A stretch of DNA of 64,000 nt from Humulus lupulus (Eukaryota; Streptophyta; Magnoliopsida; Rosales; Cannabaceae), in NCBI RefSeq assembly GCF_963169125.1, contig NC_084794.1:228876219-228940218 (forward strand). Reading direction: 5' to 3'. How positions within the stretch are numbered: the stretch's first letter is position 1; each line of letters starts with the position of its first letter. A program made the translations under genes and the position numbers. Below are positions 1 to 11,162 of the stretch, piece by piece. The notes under the pieces are model-generated. The model made no database searches, was not told where the DNA came from, and saw only the letters and a list, made by a program, of their open reading frames with translations.

Positions 1-2690
1 GGGCAATTATCAACACATGAGATGGGAAAATTATACAAAAGAAGAGAGAAGAAGTGGGCGGCCACAATAGGTCTTTTGAGTCTAGGTTTTTTCTTTTTCA
101 AAACTTAAGATCTCAAAACCCTAGACTTAAGTACCTATTTATAGCATCATTTTAGGGTTAATTTAGTTTAATTTAATTAAATAATTGCTTAAAAATACCC
201 TATATAGCATAATACTATAGTATTTGCCAAGCCTTGGGATTTTTTTTATTTTTAAATTCAAAGCATAAAAGTCTTTAAATTCAAATACTATTATTCTCTA
301 GAAGCTATAGATGTTCATATCTATGATTAACACTCCCACTCAATTATATTACCAAGTCCCCAAGATGTAAGTATGGGCTAGTCTGTAGGGTAAGCTAGTA
401 ACAAACAAATCAACGGACTTGAATAATACAATCAGTTAGTATACTAACCCTCAAAATTGAGATTGAATTGGCCTATTTTCAACTTTATGATATGACTATA
501 ATAAATAATAATGGTACATTTACTGTAACGCCATGAATAACTAAGACTGTTACACTGTGTATTTTAAAATAGTGCAAGACTTGCTAATCAAGTCGTTTGA
601 ATAATAATGTGAATTTAAAGTCAATTATTAGGTTAGGGTGAAAATATTTTGATCATAAATAGTTAATTTTCATTCAAACAAATGTTTAATACATGGGATC
701 TCAAAAACAAGGTATATGTGGTAATTACAATCCCCAGAACTGGATACAACACAAGCCAATCTAATGGCAAAATACAAGTTTTAGGGCTCTGTTCCTACAA
801 CTTTACCCTCAGCCATGGCGGTCAAGCAGCTGGCTATGTACACACCGCCCCTAGAGCTCTCCAACTCATGGTTGGTCCAGTTTTCCTTTGCCTTTACCTG
901 CACCACGTAGCACCTGTGAGCCAAGGCCCAACAAGAAAACCATAAATAGCAAATACATATAGCAACAGTAGTATTCAATCAATCTTAAGACAAGTCATTT
1001 AGAAATTCAACAGAATATAAGTGTGAAGCTAATAATGGTAAACAAGTATTTTCAAGCATATATCTTAATCAGTAATACAAATGCTCAGGGTCGACGCCTT
1101 TAGGCCGAGCCCTCTGTTTATTAAGCTGACCCCGACTCACATTGGCTGAGCCGCATCCATTGCGATAATCATCAGCCTCGGCTCTCTTAGGCTGTGCTTT
1201 CACATTTCACATAACAACAATACCGTTACACAACGCATATACCTAGATACCGGGAACCTTAGTCTCAAACACAACCACATGGGTGCAATTTTCTTACCTT
1301 GAATGTCGAGCGGATAATTAAGAACAGTCTCGAGCATGATCCTCAGCCTTGAGCCTTAGCGATAACCCTAGTCACAACAACAATGGGTAACTATGAATTT
1401 CTAATCCAAATAAATACTTAGGGAACAAATATTAGTCTCTGGAACCTTGAATTCTACTAAACCGGGTAGTAGAATTCATCTCGAACCTTAACATTTGGGT
1501 TCCCGAGCTTAAAACCCTCAAACAACCTTAACTTTGCATTTGAGCTGCGACCAACCGCTTAAGGGCCGCAGCGCGCTCAAGTCAGAGGCAAAATGCCTCA
1601 CTACTGAAGGACACGGGCCGAAGTGCTATACCTTGTGCCGTGGCACGCCTAGACAGAATAGAGGCCTTCCAGCCTCCTCGAGCACATGGGCCGTAGCTTG
1701 AGCCCCCAAACCTAGAAAACCAGCCTTTTCTTACGTTTTTCCTTGAGCTAAACCTCAAAATTCAACCCCAATCATCAGCCAAACCCAGAACTAAGCTTAG
1801 AATTCCTTTCCTTATATCCCAACCATCATAGCCAACTCATAAACATTTTCTTACACTATTCAACATCCAAAATCATCTAACAACTAAACATCATGCAAAC
1901 TCTAACCTTCAACATAGTTTCAACATAATTCAGCAAGTTAAAGCTTGAAACTTACCTCAGTTTGTGGCTTGAATCCCCCAGCTATACTCTGTCTACTTCT
2001 AGCCTTAATTCTCCAGATTTTCCAACTCAAACTTAGCTAAAATCCCTGACTTTTCTCCTTCAAGCTTCCAAGTTCCCCTTGGTTCTAGAGAGAGGAAGAG
2101 AAAACGTGTATGATGAGAGAGAGTGTGTTTTGTAAATATCAGATAGGTTCTGCCTGTTTTCCTAAATCACACTGAACTTATCCTTTAACTAAAAAGTCCA
2201 AACTGCCCTTGGTATTAACTTAGCCTCCTATTTGCCCTTAAGGGCAAAATGGTCATTTTGCCCTTGTTTCCCGCTAATTCCTTGAGTCATCCTACTTATT
2301 GCCAATTGATCTCGTCATGCCTAACTAACTACCAAATACTTTCTCATTACTCAATAAACCCCAAAATATTCTCCATGTTCCCAAAATACCCCTAGGCTCA
2401 CCCCGAGCTGGGTATTAAACCTCACTGTGACTATTTCGCTAATCCGCTCACTAGGATCACCTCGAGCCATGTACTACAAATATATCCACATAATAATGTG
2501 GTCTCAATCATTTATCACATATAATCGCATTTCTGCCCTTAACGGGCCAAAATTACAAATATGCCATTATGAACAGTAAAGGGCCCACATGCATATTTAA
2601 TACTCATAAACATGCATATAATATACCCACATAATCATATTAACCATGCATGCCACATAGTCACGCATTTAACCAATTAAACACATATAT

Positions 2691-5600
2691 TGTAACGTCC
2701 TACGTTTTTGGTTACCTTTAAACGATTCGGGTCGGGATTTTTCCCCGGGTTAAGAATATTATTTTAAATAATATTATATTTTGTTTGGAAGTATTCCATG
2801 AGTTATTGCTAGCCAAAATATGAATTTTGTGATTTTAAAAGTCAAGATAAGACTTTCGGTCCTGGACCGACACAAAAACCCTGATCGGGTAAAAATCTCG
2901 GAAAATAAAATGAAAAATCATGACAATTATATTTTGGGCATAAAATACATTCATAAAAGTTAAAATTTGGTTAAAAATAATAAACCTAAAAGAAAATTGA
3001 AATTTTAAGGCATTTTGTGGTAAATGCCTAATTTTGCCGAAATGGGGAATTTTATTCCATGAATGGACCTTAGGTTAAATTTTATTATGTGATTAATTAA
3101 ATTTAAATGTGAGAGACATTAAATTTAATTAATTAATGTTAAGTTTGGTGATTAAAACTTAATAAGAGTGAAAAATGTGTCAAAAGCCAATTTGGACTTT
3201 TCTTCTTATGAAACCTTTATTAATTTTATAAAAATAAAATAAAAAATTAATGATCACATATATAGAAAAGGGTGGCCGGCCATGTGCTATTTTAGAGTGG
3301 TGTGAACCCAATTTTATAAAGTTTAACTTCCATTTAATTAAGAAGTCAAGTGGGCAAGTGGGTAGAAAAGCACTCAAGTGTTTTGTGATATTTTGAAGAG
3401 TTGTGTGAGCCATTCTAACCCCCAAATCCGACCACTCTCCCTCCCTCATTCACTCTCATCTGATTTTTGAAGACTCTCTCAAGTGTTCTCTCCATTTTCA
3501 ACCCCAAGAACACCAAAGAAACTTGGAAGCTAAGTCTTGGTCTAGGAAGGGTTTTCCCTAAGGTAAAGTTTCATTAATCTAGACTTTTGTCAAGTTTTAA
3601 TCATAGAGTTTCAAATAGCTAATTACCTATGTGGTTGGGGGAAGTTGGTTATGGTTTTTGAAAGGTTTTGAAGGAGTCAAATCTTATAGGAAGGTCCAAA
3701 CCTTAAGCAAGAACACCAAAGAGGTAAAAAGTTTACTTTTGATGATTTTGTTGTAGGGTTTTTAGTTTTAAGCATTATTTTGTATATCTAATGCTTAAAG
3801 TTTCTTGTTGGTGATGTAATAAGGTTATGGTAGTTGTTTAATAATTTTTATGATGCATGTGTATTGATTTTTGAAAATGGGAACCAAAACCCCCAAGGGT
3901 TTTGTAGGATACCCTAAAACAAAACATGTTTTGAGCTGTGACTTCCAAGGGGTCAAGCAGCCACTGTATATTGGTTTTGTAAAATTAAGTTGTACTGTGA
4001 TGTTTTTGATATTGAGTACATAAAATTGAGCTTTTGAAACACTAAAAAATGTTTAGAAATGAGTAAGTTATGCTATTTCAAAGTTTAGGTAAAAAACTGT
4101 TTTTTCGTATTCTTATTTTCGGAACCAAGTTTGGACAGCCACTGTATAGGGCAAATGAACCCAGTTTTTTCTAAAATTTTGTGGACATATTTCTGGCATA
4201 ACCTATTAGGCCACTGTAAAATTTGGTAAGAAAATATTAAACGGTTTGAAAGTTATTAACTGTCAAAGTTTGGAAAAAATAAGGACTTGAAAATAAGGTA
4301 ATTTTTACCTCATTGTTGGAAAATGATTTCACCAATCAAAATGCTCATTTTGACCTAAGATTTTACAAAGACCTAAATGGCATAACAAAAATGGAATTGG
4401 GAAATTTTGGTAACAATTGGGTAAGTAAATTTCAAGTTATGAACTAACGAAGTATGTAGTTAAAAATGTGAAAAATACGTTTTTTACACTTAGTGTAAAA
4501 ATGAGATTTTGGAACATAAGGTAAAAAGTAAAATTTTGCTTATTTCAAGATATAAATTGGTAAGTCTTGAAATCATATTTTCACTAAAATTACCCCTTTG
4601 AGTTTAAATGAATTATTTTTATTAAAGAGTTTTTATTCTTTTTAAAAATAAGAGATTTAATTTATTAATAGTTAATAAATTAAAAAAGGGTTTAAAACCT
4701 TATATTTTGAGAAAATAATTAAATGAATTATTTTTCTAGTAAGTAAAATTGATTAATTGATTTTGGAAAGTTAATTAGACAAGATGAGAAATTTATAACG
4801 GTTTTCCTAATTAAGACAAATTATGCAATTTTCTTAAAACGGTTTTTAGATATTAAAACCTTAAGAAAAATAAAAGGAAAATTTAAAGAGTTTATTTTCT
4901 TTAAAAATAATTAAGGAATTTATTTGTATTTTCTGGATATAATGCCGGCTAAAATCTTACATATTTTAACTGACTAGTCGAAAGTGCGGGTTAATAGCGA
5001 TACCTTGAAAGAATAAGATTTTTAGCAGGTTGTGGGGAAATACCATTGTGATACCCAAGCTTAGGTATCGAGACCTTAGGATAGGTCTCCCCGAGACTTA
5101 GGGTTTAGTCTCGAATATTTTGTATGACTTTCCTTAATAGGTTTAAAACCAAAAAAGGATTATAAATCCTTACAAATGACTTTTATTAAAATGACAAAAC
5201 TGCCCAAAATAATAATAATGAATTATGAGTGCCATAATTAATCCGAGTATACTGTGTGGATAACTACAGTATTGGCTAAGCGTAATTGGACTGAACGTTG
5301 GAGGGTGAAAACCTGCTGAGCGCTAAGGACTCCAAGTAAGTCAACTTATATTGTATGGCTGCGACATGAAATGATTATTGTCTTGTATGTTAGTATAGGG
5401 ATACATGCACATATATAGGCTCTCTTAGAAAGTTGCTTAGAGACGTTAGTCTAGTGAGTGCTGATTTAGAAAATATGAACGGTAGAAGTCCGCCATATCC
5501 TAGACGGTTGATCCCCGTCACACTGCTTGATTTTATTTATGTCCGGTTCATTACCGCGACTAGTGGCCATGAGATGAGGATAAGCTGGTTAAACCTAGGG

Positions 5601-6676
5601 GTGCCAAGATAAATGGGACCTAGGGGCCCTCATGCTTACTTAATCATTGGACGATTAGAATCCGAGCAAGTGCTCTGATAAGTTATTCCCGGATAGCAGC
5701 CGCGAATATTGGCCATTTAGTGAGAGTGCCTAGAGATACTAGGGGTTGCCAAGATTGAGTGAGGCTGAACACCCTAGGGGCAACTGCTCACCAGCACCAC
5801 TGATTAACATAGAAGTCTCCGTAAAACCGTGTAAATTGGATTACACTCTTGAATATGTAGCGATGCCCTAAGTAACACGATAGTTACCCTTGATGAGAAT
5901 ATTTATTGGCTAGATCTTAGTGTGGAGACTCGATTCTCTTTTACAGATTAGCAATTATGTTGGAGGACGCGTTACACCTGAATTATTGGAAATTGTCGAG
6001 CGTTGGTCTCGAATTATATTGTGATATAATATATCTGCTTGCTCTGGGATTTTCTGAGTGCAGGGATATAATTGTTGATAAGAATTAGTTGCGATATAAT
6101 ATATCTGCTTGTTCTGGGATTGTCTGAGTGCAGGGATATAATTGTTGAAAAGAATTAGTTGCGATATAATATATCTGCTTGTTCTGGGGTTTTCTGAGTG
6201 CAAGATTTTTATCTAGTTATGAATTAATTTATCAATGGTTATCAGGCATGACCATAAGTTTGCCGGGATGCTTTAGCGTTCTTGAAATTGATTGTGTAGG
6301 GTCCCGGATGGGTTTGGAACCCTAATTCTCTATATGCTTGTTTGAAAGTTGATCTTACTAAGCGTTTTCGCTTACCTAGTTGTTTCATGTTGTAGGTAAG
6401 TGCAAGGGCAAGGCAGAGCAGTGAGCGCTGGAGTCTTCCTTGCAAATGTACATGTGGACCGACCTTTTGGGTAGCCGCTTTATTTTTGGAAATGTTGTGT
6501 AATTTTCCTAAACTAGGCTCACTCTAATCTTTATAAAACATGTTTGTAACTAAATGTTAAGTATGGCCATACGACTTTTTAAAAAGTTTTTTTTTCTATG
6601 GGTTTTTGAGACATTTTGTTAAATGAAAACATTTATATTTCCGCATTATCGAGTCTTGAAAATCCGGGTCATTACA
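2691..6676 (+). mobile_element. G2: ~4 kb solo LTR (or LARD-like element) inside G1
   Basis: Starts TGTAACGTCC and ends GGGTCATTACA, with exact 5-bp duplication TATAT (2686-2690 and 6677-6681). The 3986 bp hold no gag or pol similarity and no internal repeat of the start sequence, so a single long LTR is the simplest reading. The last 700 bp follow the chromovirus LTR layout (GTAGGTAAGTGCAAGGGCAAGG at about 6393, then a terminal block), but the body is AT-rich and unlike the other LTRs in this window. A non-autonomous element whose LTRs I cannot tell apart is the alternative. Confidence 0.8.
6021..6212 (+). repeat. 70-bp tandem repeat, about 2.7 copies
   Basis: Copies start at 6021, 6091 and 6161, each with GATATAATATATCTGCTTG followed by TCTGGGAT and TTCTGAGTGCAGG. 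The third copy breaks off after about 50 bp. It lies in the 3' quarter of G2. Confidence 0.9.
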
Positions 6677-7143
6677 TATATAAACTAATTATGCCCTCCC
6701 GACACGCTAATCAAGGCGCCCCTATTAGCAATTTTGGGTTGTTACATTTACTTATCTATCTAAAATCAATGTCGGTCCAATTCGATGTAACAAATACATC
6801 CGATCTTATCTACTTTGCTAATGTTCTGGAAAGAACATAACACTACAATGTGTAGGTAGATCATATCGTAGATTCGCAAGTCAATGCAAATCTTGTGCAC
6901 TGACTAATCTTAGGACTAACTTATTTTTGAACATATAATCATGCCATTATGATTACGTCACTATAAATATGATTAACTATATGTTCATGATTTAATTGAA
7001 GTTTATATTAAACAAATAATCATGAAAATAAAAGATGTGAGCAAAGTGATTGACCAAGTCAAAAATGATTTCTATTCTTTTATTGATAATAAAATGAGAT
7101 TACAAAAAAAATTAGGTTTTAATTAGGGCATCAAACCCCAACA

Positions 7144-7160
7144 AACTCCCACTTGCACTA
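7144..7160 (-). other. copia-1 polypurine tract
   Basis: On the minus strand this reads AGTGCAAGTGGGAGTT immediately before the LTR start TGTTGGGG. It has the form and place of a plus-strand primer for Ty1/copia reverse transcription. Confidence 0.7.
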
Positions 7161-7308
7161 ATTGAAACTAATGCCTTAATTCTACTAATCCCATTTCCTT
7201 GATATGCTTATCAAATGTAGCTTCTAGCACTGTCTTCGTAAACAGATCCGTAAGATTGTCTTCAGATGCTATCTTCATAACCGTCACATCTCCCATGCCC
7301 ACGTATTC

Positions 7309-7809
7309 TCAAATTATGTGATACTTCATTTCTATATGCTTACTTCTATTGTGACTTCGAGGTTCTTTCAAGTTGGTTATCGCTCCTGTGTTGTCAAAAA
7401 ACAACACGAGTGGTTTATCCATATTTGGAAAAACACCAAGGTTTGAATAGAACTTCTTTAGCCAGACTATTTTCGTAGCTACTTCAGATGAAGCTATGTA
7501 CTCAGCCTCCACGGTGGAATCTGAGATTGCATACTGCTTTGTGCTTCTCCATATCACAGCTCCACCCGAAGAGTAAACACCATTCCCAAAAGTAGACTTC
7601 CTGTCATCGACATCAGTCTGGAAATCTGAATCGGTGTAGCCTACAGGGTTCAAAACACCACCCTTGTAGATTAACATATAATCCCTAGTCCATCTTAAAT
7701 ACTTCAGGATATGCTTAACTGCTATCCAATGTTCCGGTTCTGGGTTTGACTGATACCTTCTCACTACTCCCACAACATAGCAGATATCTGGTCTAGTACA
7801 CAACATAGC
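7309..7809 (-). pseudogene. copia-1 pol fragment: end of RT linker and RNase H
   Basis: The minus-strand reading frame carries hallmarks of the C-terminal part of Ty1/copia Pol: LCTRPDICY, RYQSNP, HWIAVKHILKYLRWT, GYTDSDFQ, YSSGGAVIWRSTKQ, VEAEYIA, DNTGAI and EPRSHNRSKHIEMKYH. These correspond to the RT tail and RNase H, which degrades the RNA strand of the RNA:DNA hybrid. It resembles the TNT1/Tork-type group. The frame is still open over 167 codons but its upstream part (RT, integrase, gag) is missing because chromovirus W inserted at 7810; the first ~39 residues of the frame as it now stands are read from W LTR sequence. The last residues (HIEMKYHII) end at a stop before the usual C-terminus. 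A 5'-truncated pseudogene. Confidence 0.85.
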
Positions 7810-9287
7810 TGTAATGTCCCAAATTTGCCAATAAGGCTCAGTGCCTTGATTAGTGTGCCGAGAGGACATAAGTGGAATTATATGCAAATTATGTGAAATT
7901 AATTGAATATATGTGTGATTATGTGGCATATATGAATTATATTGTGATATGAATACTTATGCATGTTTATGTGTATTAAATATGCATGTGGGCCCGTTTT
8001 CTCTAATAAGGGCATTTTTGTAATTTTGACCTGTTGAGGGTATAATTGTAATTATATGTGTTATGTTAATGAGACGACTTTATTATGTGGATATATTTGC
8101 GATTTTTGGCACGAGGCAATCCTAGTGAGCGAGTTAGCGGAAAAGTAACAACGAGGTCAAATACCATGCTCGGGGTGAACCTAGGGGTATTTTAGTAATT
8201 TAGTGCATTGTCGGGGTTACCAGGGAATGGGAATTCATTTGGTGATTACTTGGGTATGTCGAGGTTAATTGGGAATTTATATTGTTATTTGAGGATTAGC
8301 GGGAATTTTGGGGAAAAAGATTAAAATACCCTTGGGTTGGATAAATGGCATTTGAGTAGGTAGGGGTAGGATGGTCATTTTGACCCTTGGGCTAAGCCAA
8401 GTTAGCCAAGAGCTGAGGCCTTGGGAGCATTCACGTAACCTCTTTCTCTATGTCTCTCTCCCTCTCACTTGTGTTTCGGTTCCAAGAGAGAACTTGGAAG
8501 TTCTTGATAAATCTTGAGTCTGGAAGGGGGCTTGTGGGAATTGGAGCTTGCTTATGGAGAAGTAGAAGCTGTCAAGCCTAAGATCATAGTCGGGATTCAC
8601 AATTCTAAGAGGTAAGTTTAACTCTAAAGCTTCTTAAGTTTTGTTCTTGGGTATCCTTGATGAATTTTTGTTTCTTGGTGATGGAGTGTGTTTTAAAGGT
8701 TTTAAGTTATTGTTTGTTGTCTTCTGAATTGCTAGAATAGTTTGGGTGGTCAATTTGGGGTGAAAACTGAGTTTGGAGGGGTTTGGGGAGGAAAAGTGAA
8801 TCCCTTTTGATGACTTGCAATTGATAGTCATTCTAATCAGTGGTCCTGGCCCGTAAGCTGGCGGCCCCCTTGTGTCTATCTTTTATGAAAGGCGGGGTAT
8901 TCTTTCTAAGTAGTTTAAAGATTGTGATTTCTGAAATCGCTAACTTTTTAAGGTTTGCAGGGTCGTGTCGCGGCGCTGTTCTTGGAGCACCGCGGCCCGC
9001 ATGAACTCAATGGGCTAGGATGGTTCTCTGAATCGCCTTAGCGTCGCGGCGCTGCGTGGGCTGCGCCGCAGCGCGTGTCAAAGGAAGTGTTGACGGTGAG
9101 AACTCGTCAACGAAGTTAAGTTGGAAAAATTATCAAATTGAAATCGCTAATTGGAAAGCTATGAAAACTTCAACAATGACTCAAGAACAATGGAATAACA
9201 ACAATGGAGAATTCAGTATCTCATTCACACTAATGTCTCTGCTACAGTAAAATTTCCAACCCCCCCTTCAGGTGGCCTTGGAATTCC

Positions 9288-9294
9288 ATTTATA
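9288..9294 (-). promoter_or_regulatory. candidate TATA box, T 3' LTR
   Basis: TATAAAT on the minus strand, identical to the 5' LTR copy. It could drive readout transcription into the flanking W LTR. Confidence 0.4.
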
Positions 9295-9897
9295 GTAGGC
9301 TCTAATGGCCTTAGGTACATAGTGGTCCAGGGGACCAAGTGGTACAAACGTACTGTACTAGGGAAGTGGCTTCAGAGGTTGTGGCTGTACATCCCGTACA
9401 GGAGCAGGTGTCAGGAGGATGTCTCCACTACTTGTCTGTACCCCTTCCTGAGGCGTGGTAGCAGGCGTGTTGGCGCAGGAGGTAGTGGTGTCGGCTCTGA
9501 CCTATGACCGTAGACGTACGGACCATGATCCTCACTAGCACTGGCATCCGTACCTGGTACCTGGTCGTACAAATATGTCTCACTCGACTCGTACCGGATC
9601 TCCTAAACATGGGGATCCCGAGATGTAGGGAACGGAACCCTTGGTACAGGATGCCTGGGGCATTCTAAGGTTACCCACGGGCGTGGGCGATAAATGCTTG
9701 GCCTCGCTCTACGTCTTAGCATATGAGGCAAGACGCCTCTGGGCCATGCGTGTCAAGTTACGGGGCGTCGGCACCCCGAGAAGATGGTGGGTTGATAGAC
9801 CTTCAGGGATGCGCGCGCGGGGCCTTGCGCGGCCTCGCATATGGGGTGCTGTTGATGGCCTCGCGCGGTTGGAGTGGCCTAAGGGCCCCGTGAGATA

Positions 9898-10530
9898 GGG
9901 GGATCTTGCCCATGCGACGGCCTCGCGAAACGGCCTCGCGGGATGGGCCTTGCGAGATGACCTCGCGAGACGACGGGGCTCCGCGGGACGGCCTCGCGAG
10001 ATGGCCTCGCGGGAGGGCCTGACTTCGCCCACGCAACGGCCTCGCGAAATGGCCTTGCGGGACGGGCCTCGCGAGACGACGGGGCTCCGCGGGACGGCCT
10101 CGCGGGATGGCCTCGCGGAACAGGAGGTGTGGTCCACGTGAGGGCCTCGCGGGACGGCTTCCCGAGATGGCTTCACGGAACGTGGCCTGACTTCGCCGAC
10201 GCAACGGCTCCGCGAAATGGCTTCGCGGGATGGGCCTCGCGAGATGACCTCTCGAGACGACGGGGCTCTGCGAAACGGCCTCGCGGGATGGCCTCGCGGA
10301 ACAAGAGGTGTGGTCTACGTGAGGGCCTCGCGGGACGGCTTCGCGAGATGGCTTCACGGAACGTGGCCTGACTTCGCCCACGCAACGGCTCCGCGAAATG
10401 GCTTCGCGGGATGGGCCTCGCGAGATGACCTCGCGAGACGACGGGGCTCCGCGGGACGGCCTCGCGGGATGGCCTCGCGGAACAGGAGGTGTGGTCCACG
10501 TGAGGGCCTCGCGGGATGTTGGTCTTGCAT
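9898..10530. repeat. CpG-rich array in T 3' LTR (~20-bp subunits in ~181-bp units)
   Basis: About 630 bp made of variants of GGCCTCGCGGGACGGCCTCG. A higher-order unit of 181 bp is visible: CGTGGCCTGACTTCGCC starts at 10181 and again at 10362. All frames on both strands stay open over long stretches purely because the unit lacks stops, so the predicted proteins rich in SREAVPR or LAGWPRG are not genes. Confidence 0.9.
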
Positions 10531-10560
10531 TTCCTCTTGATGGGATTATGAGCATTAACA

Positions 10561-10576
10561 CTTGCCCCCCTAGTCT
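10561..10576 (-). other. T polypurine tract
   Basis: Minus strand CAGACTAGGGGGGCAAG abuts the 3' LTR start TGTTAATG. A G6 run directly before the LTR is the expected plus-strand primer. Confidence 0.75.
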
Positions 10577-10622
10577 GAAAGAGAGTCTTTAGGTGCTCTT
10601 GTAGACTATTCATCTGGGTTCC

Positions 10623-10630
10623 TATAAATA
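10623..10630 (+). promoter_or_regulatory. candidate TATA box of the T antisense gene
   Basis: TATAAATA 62 bp beyond the LTR edge, about 535 bp before the antisense ATG at 11163. It lies in internal sequence, so the antisense gene may have its own promoter and not depend on the LTR. Confidence 0.5.
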
Positions 10631-10662
10631 GGCCTTCATGCATGTCTTAATATTCACACCTT

Positions 10663-10735
10663 ACTTCCTTGGCTTAGTGGTGGTTAGACCCTTGCTCCTT
10701 TCAAGAGGTAAAGGGTTCAATCCCCCACAACCACA
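10663..10735 (+). other. tRNA-like segment with A-box and B-box
   Basis: TGGCTTAGTGG (10670-10680) fits the Pol III A-box consensus and GGTTCAATCCC (10714-10724) is one base from the B-box. Between them CTTG-CTCCTTT-CAAG forms a 4-bp anticodon-like stem with a 7-nt loop, T at position 33 and CCT in the anticodon place. The acceptor stem does not pair and the T-stem is poor, so this is not a functional tRNA gene. It may be a tRNA/SINE relic or chance. Confidence 0.3.
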
Positions 10736-11162
10736 CTTTCTCTATAAATTTCCATTTTTCCATTTTTTGTTTTGCTAGTTTCTTGGTGTGTATATTTTTG
10801 GACTAACACACATTTCTGATTGATTCTTGCAGGCGCGCATTTTCAACGCTTTGGTGCTTTTCGCCTCCCAACCTTCCTTGGACTCCGACCTCGTTCTTTC
10901 AATCGCTTGAGGTATATTTTCTTTTCTTCTCCCGTTTATTTACTTATTTTATCAGATTCAGACCAGCAACACTTGGGATGGGTTACATTAGTCCGAGCTT
11001 GTTTTGACCATATGCGCGCCCCTCCTCTTTTTTTTATACATATACCTTGTAGTAGTCCATTTAGGGCGTTTGCACCTAGGGGTATTAAGCCCGTTCCTTT
11101 GTGTTTTGTAGTCTTCCCCTTGTTTAAACGTGACCCCCTTTTTGCTGTTGGGACGTGGTTTC

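Larger units (their letters stand above)
524..6746 (-). mobile_element. G1: chromovirus solo LTR in copia-1 LTR
   Basis: Minus-strand LTR with ends TGTAACAACCC (at 6746) and ...GGCGTTACA (at 524), flanked by an exact 5-bp duplication TTTAC (519-523 and 6747-6751). Without the nested G2 insertion it is about 2.2 kb, the size of the other chromovirus LTRs here (W 2382, G3 2314, X about 2495 bp), and it shares with them the LTR-start text around GCCGGGAGGGCATAA, the central hairpin, the AAGGTAAGAAAATTG motif and the terminal block. No internal region or second LTR is present, so it is a solo LTR formed by LTR-LTR recombination. Confidence 0.9.
1..7143 (-). mobile_element. copia-1: 3' LTR (partial, interrupted)
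   Basis: Right part of a Ty1/copia LTR read on the minus strand; only 1-523 and 6752-7143 are LTR sequence, the rest is nested insertion G1. The LTR edge at 7143 reads TGTTGGGG on the minus strand and is followed directly by a purine-rich tract and then RNase H coding sequence, the order expected for PPT/3' LTR. The left edge lies outside the window. The two pieces join cleanly when the TTTAC duplication is counted once. No ORF. Confidence 0.8.
9088..10560 (-). mobile_element. T 3' LTR
   Basis: Minus-strand LTR from TGTTAATGCTCATAATC (at 10560) to ...CTCACCGTCAACA (at 9088). It aligns with 20618-22090 at a constant offset of 11530 outside the GC-rich array. Scattered substitutions (for example near 9115, 9307 and 9848) and two compensating 12-bp indels inside the array separate the copies. 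It carries the same candidate TATA box as the 5' LTR (9288-9294). Confidence 0.95.

Noticed and set aside
682..945. Short frames 682-945 (+) and 781-978 (-) as possible genes
   Set aside because: Both lie in the terminal part of solo LTR G1 that is shared with the W, G3 and X LTRs.
9898..10530. Regularly spaced repeats that might suggest a CRISPR-like array
   Set aside because: Plant nuclear context, repeats contiguous without unique spacers, and duplicated as part of an LTR.
9641..10643. Several overlapping open frames of 60-250 codons on both strands (also 21171-22085), giving SREAVPRGPHV or LAGWPRG repeats
   Set aside because: They are translations of the CpG-rich tandem array in the T LTR; open in nearly all frames and identical in both LTRs. 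No domain, no independent start context.
10663..10735. Functional tRNA gene (anticodon CCT)
   Set aside because: Acceptor stem does not pair and T-stem is incomplete; kept only as a tRNA-like segment.
10912..10955. Leader intron of the T antisense gene (GGTATATTTT...TTATCAG)
   Set aside because: Splice-site-like ends, but 44 bp is below the usual minimum for plant introns.
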